Shown one piece after another: positions 54,912 through 64,000 of a stretch of DNA of 64,000 nucleotides. The notes under the pieces were generated by a model. The model saw only the letters and a program-made list of their open reading frames with translations. It was not told the origin of the DNA and did no database searches. The DNA lies in assembly GCA_033807695.1 (NCBI GenBank), contig CM066302.1, positions 3,968,001 through 4,032,000 of the forward strand, written 5' to 3'. Every line of letters starts with the position of its first letter. Position 1 is the first letter of the stretch. Origin of the DNA: Daedaleopsis sinensis. Its lineage: Eukaryota; Basidiomycota; Agaricomycetes; Polyporales; Polyporaceae. Position numbers and translations under genes: made by a program.

Positions 54912-57001
54912 ATGAACTCTCCAATCTCCACAACGTCCTCGTCCTCATCCTCGCTTCCGATGGTCGCTCGGGAGAAGCACGTGTCGGACGGCAGTATGAA
55001 CCGACTAACGCAGGTGTTCGAGGAGGTGCGGATCGAGGGCGAGCGGTCGGACCAACGTCTGCGGGAGCTCGGGTACAGGAATGACTTCCGGCGGGATATG
55101 TCGCGCTTCGGGGTGCTCGGGATATCGTTCTGTGCGATCGGCATCTTGACGGGGATGAGCAGCGCGTTCCAGACGGGCCTGTTCTCCGGAGGACCGCTGG
55201 GTTTGTTCTGGGGGTGGAATGTGAGTCGTCCTCGAGTGAGCGGCTGCTCGGGGTGTGCTGATAGCGTTGCGTAGATATGTAGCCTATTCATGCTCTTGAT
55301 CGCGTTGGCTTTGGCTGAGATTAGCAGTGCATAGTGAGTCGAAGAATTATTTGATCGTGTCTTGTGCTGACAACAGCGTGCAGTCCGACGATGGGCGGGC
55401 TGTACTTCTGGGTATGTAAAATGAAGCCTGAGATCCCGATGCTCGGATGTAAGTGTTATAATCAACTTCAAGTTTCAGCATCCTAACATTATCCGCAGTT
55501 TGTGTACGTCACCTCGCGTGCTGCACGCGCATGAGATCATGACCTGACTTGAAACAAAGACTGGTTGGATCTACAGCATATCCATGGTGTTCACCGGGAC
55601 CTCCGGTAACTTGAGTGTCGCGCTCTACCTTGCTTCCCTCGCAGAGGTCGGGCGCGGTCGGACGCTCTCGAGAGTGGAGGTTGCTGCGATTGCGTGGGCG
55701 GTAAACATCGCGTCAGGGATCATCAACTCCGTTGGAACGAAGGCAATCGGGTACATGAGCGCCTTCAACCTGTGGTGGACGCTCAGCGGTACGTTTGTCT
55801 TGGTGATCACGCTCCTCGTCAAAGCCCCAGTCAAGGTACGTGGTTTCAAAACGGCCTGAAAGTAGAAACACTAGCTCATTCGCGTCGTTCGGCTTCAGAA
55901 TACCGCCGAATTTGTCTTCACGGATTATGAGAAGTGCGTACGCTCAAAACGGAGATGCATCGAAACCTGACCTGTGATTCTGCGGTATAGCTTCACAGGG
56001 TGGTCCAGTAGAGGCTTTGTCGTGCTCCTCGGCTTCCTCCAAGCCGTCTACACTCTCGAGGGCTGCGAATCAGCCGCCCAAGTCGCCGAAGAGGCCCAGC
56101 GCGCCGAGCAGCTCGTACCGCTCGCCGTCGTCTGGAGCGTCGTGGGCTCCTGGTTCATCGGCCTCGTGTACATGCTCGCCCTCCTCTTCTCCGTGCAGAG
56201 CATCGCCTCCGTCCAGGGCACGTCGTTCGCGATCCCGATCGCCCAGCTCTATTACGACGCCGTGGGACCGCGCCTGACGCTCATGTGCCTCACGGTCATC
56301 GCGCTCGCGCAGTTTATGGCCGCCGTGACGGCGTTCACGGCGAGCTCGCGGCTGTTCTATGCGCTCGCGCGGGACGACGCGTTCCCGCTCAAGAAGCAGT
56401 ATACGGCGCTCAATAGGTTCCAGGCGCCGTACGTCGGCGTGTGGACGTCGGTCGTGGTCGGGTGTGTGATCTCGTGTGCGTACATTGGGTCCGCTGTTGC
56501 GGTAGGTGGAGTTGGCATTGCTCGTGCTCTACGTGCGACTGATAGAGAAACCAGTTCAATGCGATACTCTCGTCAGCCGCTGTCGCCGTCATGCTCGGAT
56601 ACCTGCAGCCCATAATCATTCGCGTGTTCTGGCCGGAAACTTCGTACGTGGGCAGTGCCTTCGCCGTAAGCTCCGTATTTACTGACATCTCGCATGTGTG
56701 CAGTCTACCAGAGCGCGGTCCTTTCTCTCTCGGCCGGTACTCCTGGCCGATCAACATCGCTAGCTTTCTCGTAAGTCGCCCTTAGGCTACTTTTGCCCAA
56801 CCGAAGCTCACCGTTGTTCCCCAGTTTACTGTATTCATTTGTATTCTCTTCCTTCTGCCCACCTCGCATCCCACGACCGTACTGAATATGAATTATTCTG
56901 TTATTGCCATCGGAGCTGTTGTGCTGTTTGTTGGGGCTTGCTGGACGTTTTGGGGACGTAGGCATTTTACCGGACCGGTGAAGACGATGTCCTCATATTG
57001 A
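54912..57001 (+). CDS. APC-family amino-acid/GABA permease (paralogue 2)
   Basis: Tandem paralogue of the preceding gene, starting at ATG 54912. Its N-terminus is longer and Ser-rich (MNSPISTTSSSSSSLP). It then shares FGVLGISFCAIGILTGMSSA, YPTMGGLYFWVCKMKPEIPM, TGWIYSISMVFTGTSGNLSV, FVFTDYENFTGWSSRGFVV, VQSIASVQGTSFAIPIAQLY and VLNMNYSVIAIGAVVL. Intron positions agree, including the 5-nt microexon TTTGT at 55499-55503. The C-terminus is shorter than in paralogue 1 (ends FTGPVKTMSSY). All exons read through. Expected to transport an amino acid, GABA or a similar compound at the plasma membrane; the neighbouring oxygenases suggest, but do not show, a link. Confidence 0.9.
55499..55503 (+). other. 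Five-nucleotide microexon in permease 2
   Basis: TTTGT lies between an acceptor (ATCCGCAG) and a donor (GTACGTC). It gives Phe-Cys at the junction before TGWIYS, as in permease 1. Confidence 0.8.
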
Positions 57002-57382
57002 CTCGGGTTAAGTGTGATGTAGAGGGAGACCACCTTGATACGATACTCAGTACTTAGTAGTGGTTCGGACTGTGTGATCAGTAGACAGATATCCTGTAGT
57101 ATACACTCTTGTATAAGTAGCTTACAGGTCGAGCATAATCGACGACTCGCGCTCTCATATTCCATCCAGTCTTCTCGGCTGTAAAGCTTGACCACCACCC
57201 CGTCCACGGCCTTCTTCTGTGTGCCCCTCTCATCTTTTAGAATGACCCTGGTGAGATAGAACCTGGTGTATTGCTGCAAGTTGAGTTAGAGTCCGTGGGT
57301 CTGCATTCACATACTATAATACACAACGTCGATTTATGGAGCGCATAAAGTCGAACCACGCCGAGTCCAGTCCCGAACCTCG
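57002..57382. other. Convergent 3' region between permease 2 and oxygenase C
   Basis: About 380 bp, AT-rich, no gene. Holds both 3' UTRs. Confidence 0.5.
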
Positions 57383-58996
57383 TCAGTTGTAATGCTTCAG
57401 AACCAGGCCATTCAGCACCACCTGCTCTTCCACCCCGTTTTCCTTCTTCTGCAGCTGCGACAGTCCGTAGGCCTTCGTGCGCGCAACACGATATTCGGCC
57501 ATCGTCGGGGCATCTTCGTCTGCGCACCGGCGAGTGATCCCAACTCGCTGCAACACGGGACTCTGCGAGAGCGGTACGAGCTTCGTCGAGTCGTCTGCAG
57601 TACAGAAGTAGAAGAGGCCGAGACGCGTGTGACCGCGCTGGTCCTGCGGCGGCTGGAAGACGCGATGGATGGTCGCCTTGTAGAATCCCCCAGAGAGCAT
57701 CTCCATAGAGTCGCCCGCGTTGACGATCTTATCAATGTCGGGATCCAGTCAGAGAGGCTCGTCGAAGTAAAGATATTGGGGGAGCTAGAGCGCACTCACC
57801 ACTCCGTTGGGAATATGCTTGACGTAGCGCCAGTTTCCGTCGGGGGACATGATCTGGAGGGCTGTGACCGGTTGGCTGTAGAGGATAGAGATTGTGCCGA
57901 TGTCTAGAGCATTTGGTTCGACTCAATATGACTGAGCAATTGAGTTAAACTTCTCGCACCTGTATGGCCCTTCATCCAGACGTTCTTCGTGTTGACCTCA
58001 TCCTGTTCGGTTCGAGGATGACTTAATCGAGATCAGCAAGGCGACTGGTATGTCCAACCATCCTGGCTCAGACTCACTATTTCATGAACCGGACTAGCAT
58101 TTTCAAGCATCACCACAGACGTTCGCTAAGATATTATGCTCAATACATACCATACGTCTCTCCGGCGGGAGCCTCGAAGTTATGTTGCTTGACGAACATT
58201 TCCTCCGGCAGCTCCAGTCCGAGAGCTAAGAGTCTGTACTCCGCTTAGTGAGTATGCCGATCAATTCTCCTGGTCGCAATAATTGTGACTCGCCTCAGGA
58301 TTGGATGCAGAATGTTGTAGTGGTTGTGTTCAGCGAACGCGCGAATCTCGGGTAAGAATGGCTGCAGCGCTTGCGGGTGTTGCTGGTAAAAGACCGGGTG
58401 ATGCACTACATGTCGTCCATGAAACACGCATGAGCAGTGCAATTCAAACGTGAAACGCACGGTTGTAGTGCTCGATCTGGTCGCGGACCCCGTTATCTAT
58501 GGTCTACAAAGGCGGTGAGTCGTACGATGCACTCAGAGAACACCACAAAGGAGGACTAACCCAGAACTGACGAGGTTTGAATCCCCTGTATGAGCCAACT
58601 TCCTTGATCTTGGACTCGAATTGCTTCAGCTCAGTCTCAGGCACCTGTGTGAATGGTATGTCTGCGATGTCAGTCATCCGCTCATTCTAAATGAAGCGCA
58701 ATTATGAGCATGTGCAGGTAGAGTGTGCCTTAAATACGTACTTGCGCTTCGGTCAAACCGTGGTTGACTACGTATAAGAATCCGTATGTGCGCATCGCAT
58801 CGCGGACGATAGGCGCGAGTTGGGCGCGTCCTTCAGCAGTATTCGCCAGAGATATGTCAATGATGGGGAAATCCGCATAGTCCACTGCTTGACGGTAAAT
58901 ATTGGTTCGTCTGAAGCCCATGTTTGACTCACGCTCTTCCTTCGTCACCGGAGGTGGCTCATAGTGAGCGACGGGAGGTAGAGTGGTACCAGGCAT
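57383..58996 (-). CDS. 2OG-Fe(II) oxygenase, isopenicillin-N-synthase-like (paralogue C)
   Basis: Starts at ATG 58996 (MPGTTLPPVAHYEPPPVTKEE) and is split by about nine short introns like paralogue B. Blocks read DYADFPIIDISLANTAEGRA, YGFLYVVNHGLTEAQ, ERMTDIADIPF, GFKPRQFW, EHNHYNILHPILR and LALGLELPEEMFV. The iron ligands are GHTDIG and the His of HRVFQPP; the 2OG-binding Arg is in GHTRLGLFYF. The tail reads NGLVLKHYN. It is closest to paralogue D (shared LPPVAHYEP/LPPLAHYEP start, SQLQKKENGVEEQV tail), so C and D look like the younger duplicates. Frame intact through the junctions checked. Confidence 0.87.
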
Positions 58997-59393
58997 GTTC
59001 GACCTGCTCGGATATGAGAGATGTAGCGAGTGCGATCTGCGGGTCAGTGCGTGAGTAACGTCAGGGTCATAAAGCGTTCTACATTAGCAGAGTTTGTAGG
59101 AAGATACTGGCCGGAGTGCCGTATTCCGATAGCGACGTACCAGAATTACCGCGCAGTTCGAGTGGTAGTTGTCGAAGTTGTAAATAGGAGTGAGAACTAC
59201 GTTCCGCCCAGAGAACGCGGGACCAGTATGCATGTGCGGAGCTCCCGACGAATGGGGGAGGAGGAATCCGCTGTCAGACGCCCTTCCGAGTTCATGAGAC
59301 TGCTTCGAAGATAGGGCATAGCTTCGATTCTTCCTTCTGCCGAACGGACGCCGTGAGGTACATGTGAAGGCCTGCCAGGAACTTGGGTTCATG
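58997..59393. promoter_or_regulatory. Promoter of oxygenase C and 3' flank of D
   Basis: About 400 bp between two genes on the same strand. No gene or clear TATA element recognised. Confidence 0.4.
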
Positions 59394-60970
59394 TCAATTA
59401 TAGTGCTTGAGCACCAACCCGTGTAGCACCTGCTCCTCCACTCCGTTCTCCTTCTTCTGCAGCTGCGAAAGACCATAAGCTTTCGTACGGGCCGTCCGCC
59501 ATTCTTGCATCGTCGGTGCTTCCTCATCGGCACACTTGCGGACGATCCCCACGCGCTGCAGGACCGGACTCTCGGCCATGGGAACGAGCTTTACAGCGTC
59601 GTCCGCGAGGCAGAAGTAGTACAGGCCGAGGCGCGTGTACCCGCGCTGATCCTGAGGAGGCTGGACGACGCGGTGGATGGTCGCCTTGTAGAGCCCGCCG
59701 GAGAGCATCTCCATGGCGTCGCCAACATTGACCACCTGCCATAGCGAACACATCTCAGAGGACGCGTCGGGACTCAAGAAGCGAAACACGAACAAGTCCG
59801 TTTGGGATGTGCTTGACGTAGCACCATTTCCCGTCAGGAGACATAACCTGGAGGGCCGTGACGGGTTGGCTCCACAATATAGTGATAGTTCCGATGTCTG
59901 CCATGTTGGATCAATACGACGAACGAGATCGAGACACGGACTCCTACCGGTATGACCCTTCAACCAAACATTCTTGCTGTTCATCTCGTCTTCCTGAGTA
60001 CGAGGGTGACTTGTAATTATGAGCGGAACAGCAGAGTAGGTTAAGCAAGCGGTGACACTGACTACTTCATGAATCGCACTGCATTGACTAGATCAGTGGC
60101 TAAATTGACTAGTAATAGGGTTCGACTCACCATAGGTCTCGCCTTGAGCGTCGAAGTTGTGTTTGTTCACGAAGGTTTCCTCCGGCAGCTCGAGCCCAAG
60201 AGCAAGAAGCCTGTAATAATATTGTTTAGCTACACGGCTTCGAGTGCGTTGAAGCGGAGACGAGCCTCAAGATCGGGTGTAGAATATTGTAGTGATTATG
60301 CTCAGCAAACGCGCGGATCTCGGACAGGTATGGCTGCAGCGCTGTCGGGTGTTGCTGCTGGAAAATGGGGCGATGCACTGCATGGATTAGGTCAGAGGGA
60401 TATATCGACCACAACGAGAGGATGGAGGCGCACATGCATACTGCTCAATCTGATCACGAACTCCGTTGTCGATAGTCTGCGGTCAAGAAGGTATGCACTG
60501 GCACCTCACGATCATTTGATGAGAGTGTCATACCCAGAACTGCCGTGGTTTGTATCCTCTGAAGGAACCACCTTCCTCGATATTCGACGAGAATTGTTTG
60601 AGCTCCTCCTCGGGAACCTGAGTGAACGGTATGTTCGCGATATCTACCATTCGCTCATTCTGTAAAGAATGAGTTCCTCCCCAAGGCACGTCGAATTCCA
60701 GTACACACCTGGGCTTCGGTCAGACCATGGTTCACTATATATAGAAACCCGAACGTTCGCATGGCATCGCGCACAACTGGCGCGAGCTTCGCGCGGCCTT
60801 CGGCAGTTTTGGCCTGCCAAATATCGATGATCGGGAAGTCGGCCCAGTCCACTGTGCACAAGCGACGTGGGTGATATCAGATTTGGATGCAGCGGAGTGT
60901 ACACACCATTCTCGTTCGTCACAGGAGCCGGCTCATAATGAGCCAGTGGTGGGTAGGTGGTACCAGGCAT
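59394..60970 (-). CDS. 2OG-Fe(II) oxygenase, isopenicillin-N-synthase-like (paralogue D)
   Basis: Starts at ATG 60970 (MPGTTYPPLAHYEPAPVT). Blocks read DWADFPIIDIWQAKTAEGRA, FGFLYIVNHGLTEAQ, ERMVDIANIPFTQVPEEE, GYKPRQFW, EHNHYNILHPILR and LALGLELPEETFVNKH. After the intron in GHT the protein reads DIGTITILWSQPVTALQ. Iron ligands HTD and the His of HRVVQPP, and Arg in GYTRLGLYYF, are present. The end is HGLVLKHYN. Intron positions agree with B and C. It differs from C mainly in surface loops, so the two may act on related substrates. Confidence 0.87.
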
Positions 60971-61611
60971 GACCGTGACGGTGTCCAAGTATCGAAGAGT
61001 GCCAAGCCGGGTCTCTAGGCCCACGGTCGAGCCGCTTTGTATATCCTTGATATCTGGCCCAGCACATCGCAACTGTTAGCGTGAGTATTCATGTAGGCAG
61101 AGTTATGGAAGCCTTTCGTGTACCTGTCTGGAATCATATGACCGTTGGGGTGACCGGAGGAACAAACCTACCGGTGGTATCGTGAGCATCTTGCGCGGTC
61201 GAAGAGCTGTTCTCAACACACAACTCTCACGCATACTTCGATGATGTTGAGCTTGACGTGCTTCGGACAATATATGGCGCACGGTATTCCGCGTAAGACA
61301 AGCATGGATTTGGATATCCCGAGGATCTGTTCCATTTCGGCGCTCAATGTCAACCGTGGAGGATTATGACGCGAAGTGCAGGGCCCTTGAGGAGCACCGG
61401 CACCGTATCTGACATATCAGGATAAGCCCGACCAACTGCATCAGCTAAAACGAGCAGCATTAGTGCTAGAAGATGAAAGACAGTTCAGAAGCTCACAAAT
61501 AAGACGGGGTGAGGTCCCCCGCACCATCACGCGCATGGCAGATGATCAGATTCTTGTACGGCCTCTGTATTGTACACGGGCATCGCGCTGCCTACACCTT
61601 GCCGAGCACCC
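60971..61611. promoter_or_regulatory. Intergenic region between oxygenases D and E
   Basis: About 640 bp with the promoter of D and the 3' flank of E. No gene, repeat or clear TATA box recognised. Confidence 0.4.
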
Positions 61612-63221
61612 TCAGTTGTAGTGCTTCACCACTATTCCGTTCACAATCTGCTCCTCGAGCACGTCATCCTTACGCTTCGTCTCCTTCAGCCCGTAAGCCA
61701 TGACGCGGCCCCTGCGCCATTCGGCCATCGTGAGGGCGTCCTTGTCTTCGATCTTGCGCACGACGCCCACCCGCTTCAAGACGGGGCTGTCTGCAAAGGG
61801 GAGGAGACGTACGTCGTCATCGGTCATGGCGAAGTAATATGCGCCAAGACGTGCGACACCCCGCTGGTCGGCCGGTGGCTGTATGACGCGGTGGATAGTA
61901 CCCTTGTAGAAGCCACCGGAGAGCATCTCCATAGTGTCGCCAACGTTAATGACCTATGTAGTGTAAGAGGAACACGTTAGTTAGAGGAGTATCATCGTAG
62001 AAGCGTTGAGATCGTCTACCAATGCGTTGTCAATGTGCCGCACCCAACGCCATTTGCCATCGGGAGACATGATCTGAAGGGCGGAAACGGGCTGACTCCA
62101 CAAAATCGTGACGGATCCGGTGTCTACAAAGAGATCAGTAGACTGACAGGTACAGGAAAGGCGACTCCTGACCTGTGTGGCCTTTCAGCCAAACATTCTT
62201 GGTCTTGAGTTCCTCCTCTTGGGTGCGCGGGTGGCTGTAGTACATCAGCGAAGTGTCACTGGTCGTATTGATACGAACACTTACTACTTGATAAATCGGG
62301 CTGAATACTCGATAAGTACAGCCTCATGGATCTCATAAGACTTTACGTACCATGAGTGTCTCCGACGGCGTCGAAGTTATGCAATTTTACAAAGCTGTCC
62401 TCAGGAAGCTCCATGCCGAGAGCGAGCATCCTGCACATCGTGGCTTGAGAGCACTGCTAGTTTGATGAAACGGGCTAGAATACTCACTGTAGCACAGGGT
62501 GCAGGACATTGTAGTGATTATGCTCGGAGAATGCACGTAATTCGGGCAAGAACGGGTGTATAGCCTTTGGATGCTCCTGCTGCCCAAAGATTGTACGGTG
62601 AACTAAGATTCGCAGCGATAGGACACAGCCCGTGAGCTAGCGCAGCGAATATATCACACAGTGCGACACTTACGGGCGTATTGTTCATGCTGGTCTCGGA
62701 CACCGTTTTCAATTGTCTAGTATGGGGTTAAGACGACGCGTGCATGTGTGTCATAATGACATTGCAACGCACCCACAGTTGACGCGGTTTATACCCTATC
62801 TTAGACCCTTGGTCTGCGATCTTTGCTTCATACTGCATTTTTTCCTCCTCGGAGACCTGCGTGAATAAGACATCCCCAATATCAAAGATACGTTCGGTCT
62901 AGAGTAACGATCGCTCAGTTATCAGCTCGTAAACTAGCCGTTCGAAGTCGTACACACCTGGCTCTGAGTCATTCCATGGTTGATCACGTAGAGGAAGCCA
63001 ACTGTCCGCATCGCATCGCGGACTTGAGAAGCTAGCGCGGCGCGACCCTCCGGAGTTCGAGCCCTTGAGATATCAACAATAGGGAGATCCGCCCAGTCGA
63101 CTGAATTGGAGTTTGGTTCAATGACGGAACGTGGTGACTCGGAACTTGAAGACTTACGGTCCTCCTTTGTCGGAGCCGCAGGCGCATAGTGAGGTGCAAA
63201 AGGGAGTGTTGTGCCAGGCAT
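61612..63221 (-). CDS. 2OG-Fe(II) oxygenase, isopenicillin-N-synthase-like (paralogue E)
   Basis: Starts at ATG 63221 (MPGTTLPFAPHYAPAAPTKED). Blocks read DWADLPIVDISRARTPEGRA, VGFLYVINHGMTQSQ, ERIFDIGDVLFTQVSEEEK, GYKPRQLW, EHNHYNVLHPVL and LALGMELPEDSFVKLHNFD. Iron ligands are HTD (GHT then DTGSVTILWSQP after an intron) and the His of HRVIQPP; Arg lies in GVARLGAYYF. The C-terminus reads NGIVVKHYN. It shares features with B (DTGSVTILW, VVKHYN) and with C and D (MPGTT start), placing it between the two groups. The upstream gene neighbours lie outside the window. Confidence 0.87.
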
Positions 63222-64000
63222 GGTGCGTCGTTAGGATTGCCGGGTGTCTGTCCTCAGGACTCAAGTCTGAGTATAAGATTGGATGGGGGCTCCAGGGGCG
63301 GCTGAGTAACGAATTCCCAGTTACAAGAAAACACTGTGGGATGACAATGTCATAACGAACACCGTATGAGAGCGTGAAGAAGCATCTCCATTCGACTCCA
63401 CATTGACAGGCATCAAATATAGCTTGACCCACCTGATCAGAGCATCCGCTGCCCCCAAGGAGAAGCTGATTCAACTAAAGATATGCCGTATTGCTATCCT
63501 TAGGGAGCATGAGGCTGGACGCCGCTGCTGTCACGACATGAAGTCTCAAGGGATCTCACGCCTGTCCGATCATATCACTTATGCAGGGTAGTACAAGACT
63601 TACGCGGCTGCATGTTCAGCTTGAGGGAAGAGGGTTGTACGGCATTAAGTCGTGGTTGTGGACTGAGTGTGCCGATAGCCGGGTTCAACGTTCAACAGGG
63701 GCCTCCTCACAAACCGACACGTAGCCGCCTCGGCGTTTGCCGCAAGGAGACGCGGCGGCGGCGGAACAGAAGTCACGGTTGAGCGCTCTCAGCGAGCGAG
63801 CGAGCGTTGAGCTTGCGTCCGAGCCTTCTCCTAGTAGATCTGACATCGAACTCCATCTGAACAAGTACCGCATCACTTTTTTGATACTTCAATAGCGTCT
63901 ACTACGGTTCACATACCTTTTGGATGCGACATCCGGGCATCGTAGACAGCTTCCTGTCCAGGACTTCTTGACAAGACTCGGACCTTGATGTCGAAGCTTA
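63222..64000. other. Right-end intergenic sequence
   Basis: About 780 bp with no supported gene. GTTCAACGTTCAAC (63683-63696) is the reverse complement of a motif seen twice earlier. A short AGCGAGCGAGCGAGCG run lies near 63790-63806. A gene continuing beyond the window cannot be excluded. Confidence 0.4.

Noticed and set aside
1..64000. tRNA or rRNA genes
   Set aside because: I looked for T-arm patterns of the GGTTCGAATCC type on both strands. The few GGTTCGA hits lie in coding sequence or lack paired acceptor arms.

Overview
The window is genomic DNA from a filamentous basidiomycete, most likely an Agaricomycete of the Polyporales (wood-decay) type. Genes are split by many GT-AG introns of about 50-65 bp. 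The gene families are typical of such fungi: a polyporopepsin-type aspartic protease, S10 serine carboxypeptidases, a HET-domain protein, DUF6534 membrane proteins, an F-box protein and amplified isopenicillin-N-synthase-like 2OG oxygenases. I saw no bacterial features, CRISPR arrays, rRNA or tRNA.

Layout: 0.1-1.8 kb, polyporopepsin (minus). 3.4-5.6 kb, a possible DUF6699-like gene and an F-box gene (minus, both poorly resolved). 6.2-8.0 kb, an NT-C2 domain protein (plus). 9.0-12.3 kb, a divergent pair of mitochondrial genes: ribosomal protein bL28m (minus) and NADP-isocitrate dehydrogenase (plus). 12.7-13.2 kb, a broken 5' fragment of a second polyporopepsin gene with its promoter. 14.0-16.1 and 29.4-31.5 kb, two paralogous S10 carboxypeptidases (plus). 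Between them lie a HET-domain gene (16.4-19.3 kb, minus), two non-autonomous DNA transposons (19.5-20.0 and 21.5-24.4 kb), a Ser-rich PPxY-tailed membrane protein (25.6-26.8 kb) and a nucleotidyltransferase-fold protein (27.3-28.0 kb, minus). At 32-34.2 kb is a Tag1-like vacuolar membrane protein.

The right half, 34.4-63.2 kb, is a field of local gene duplication. Five 2OG-Fe(II) oxygenase paralogues, all on the minus strand, lie in two groups (34.4-38.2 and 57.4-63.2 kb). Between the groups are two more PPxY-tailed membrane proteins, a 3.65-kb tandem segmental duplication (DUF6534 gene plus the tail of a PPxY gene; the second PPxY copy is a relic and both DUF6534 copies show apparent lesions), and two tandem APC-family amino-acid/GABA permeases that share a 5-nt microexon. 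The oxygenases and permeases next to one another suggest uptake and oxidation of an amino-acid-like or related small compound. This is inference only.

The most unusual items are: the 2.87-kb inverted-repeat element with dense palindromic ACGATGATTTTCATCGT-type subterminal repeats; the PPxY-tailed single-pass membrane protein family; the 5-nt microexon shared by both permeases; and the different lesions in the duplicated DUF6534 genes. Splice sites were chosen by reading frame, conserved motifs and comparison between paralogues within the window. Where paralogues share exact exon lengths (the S10 pair) or the total length is divisible by three only with a microexon (the permease), the models are strong.
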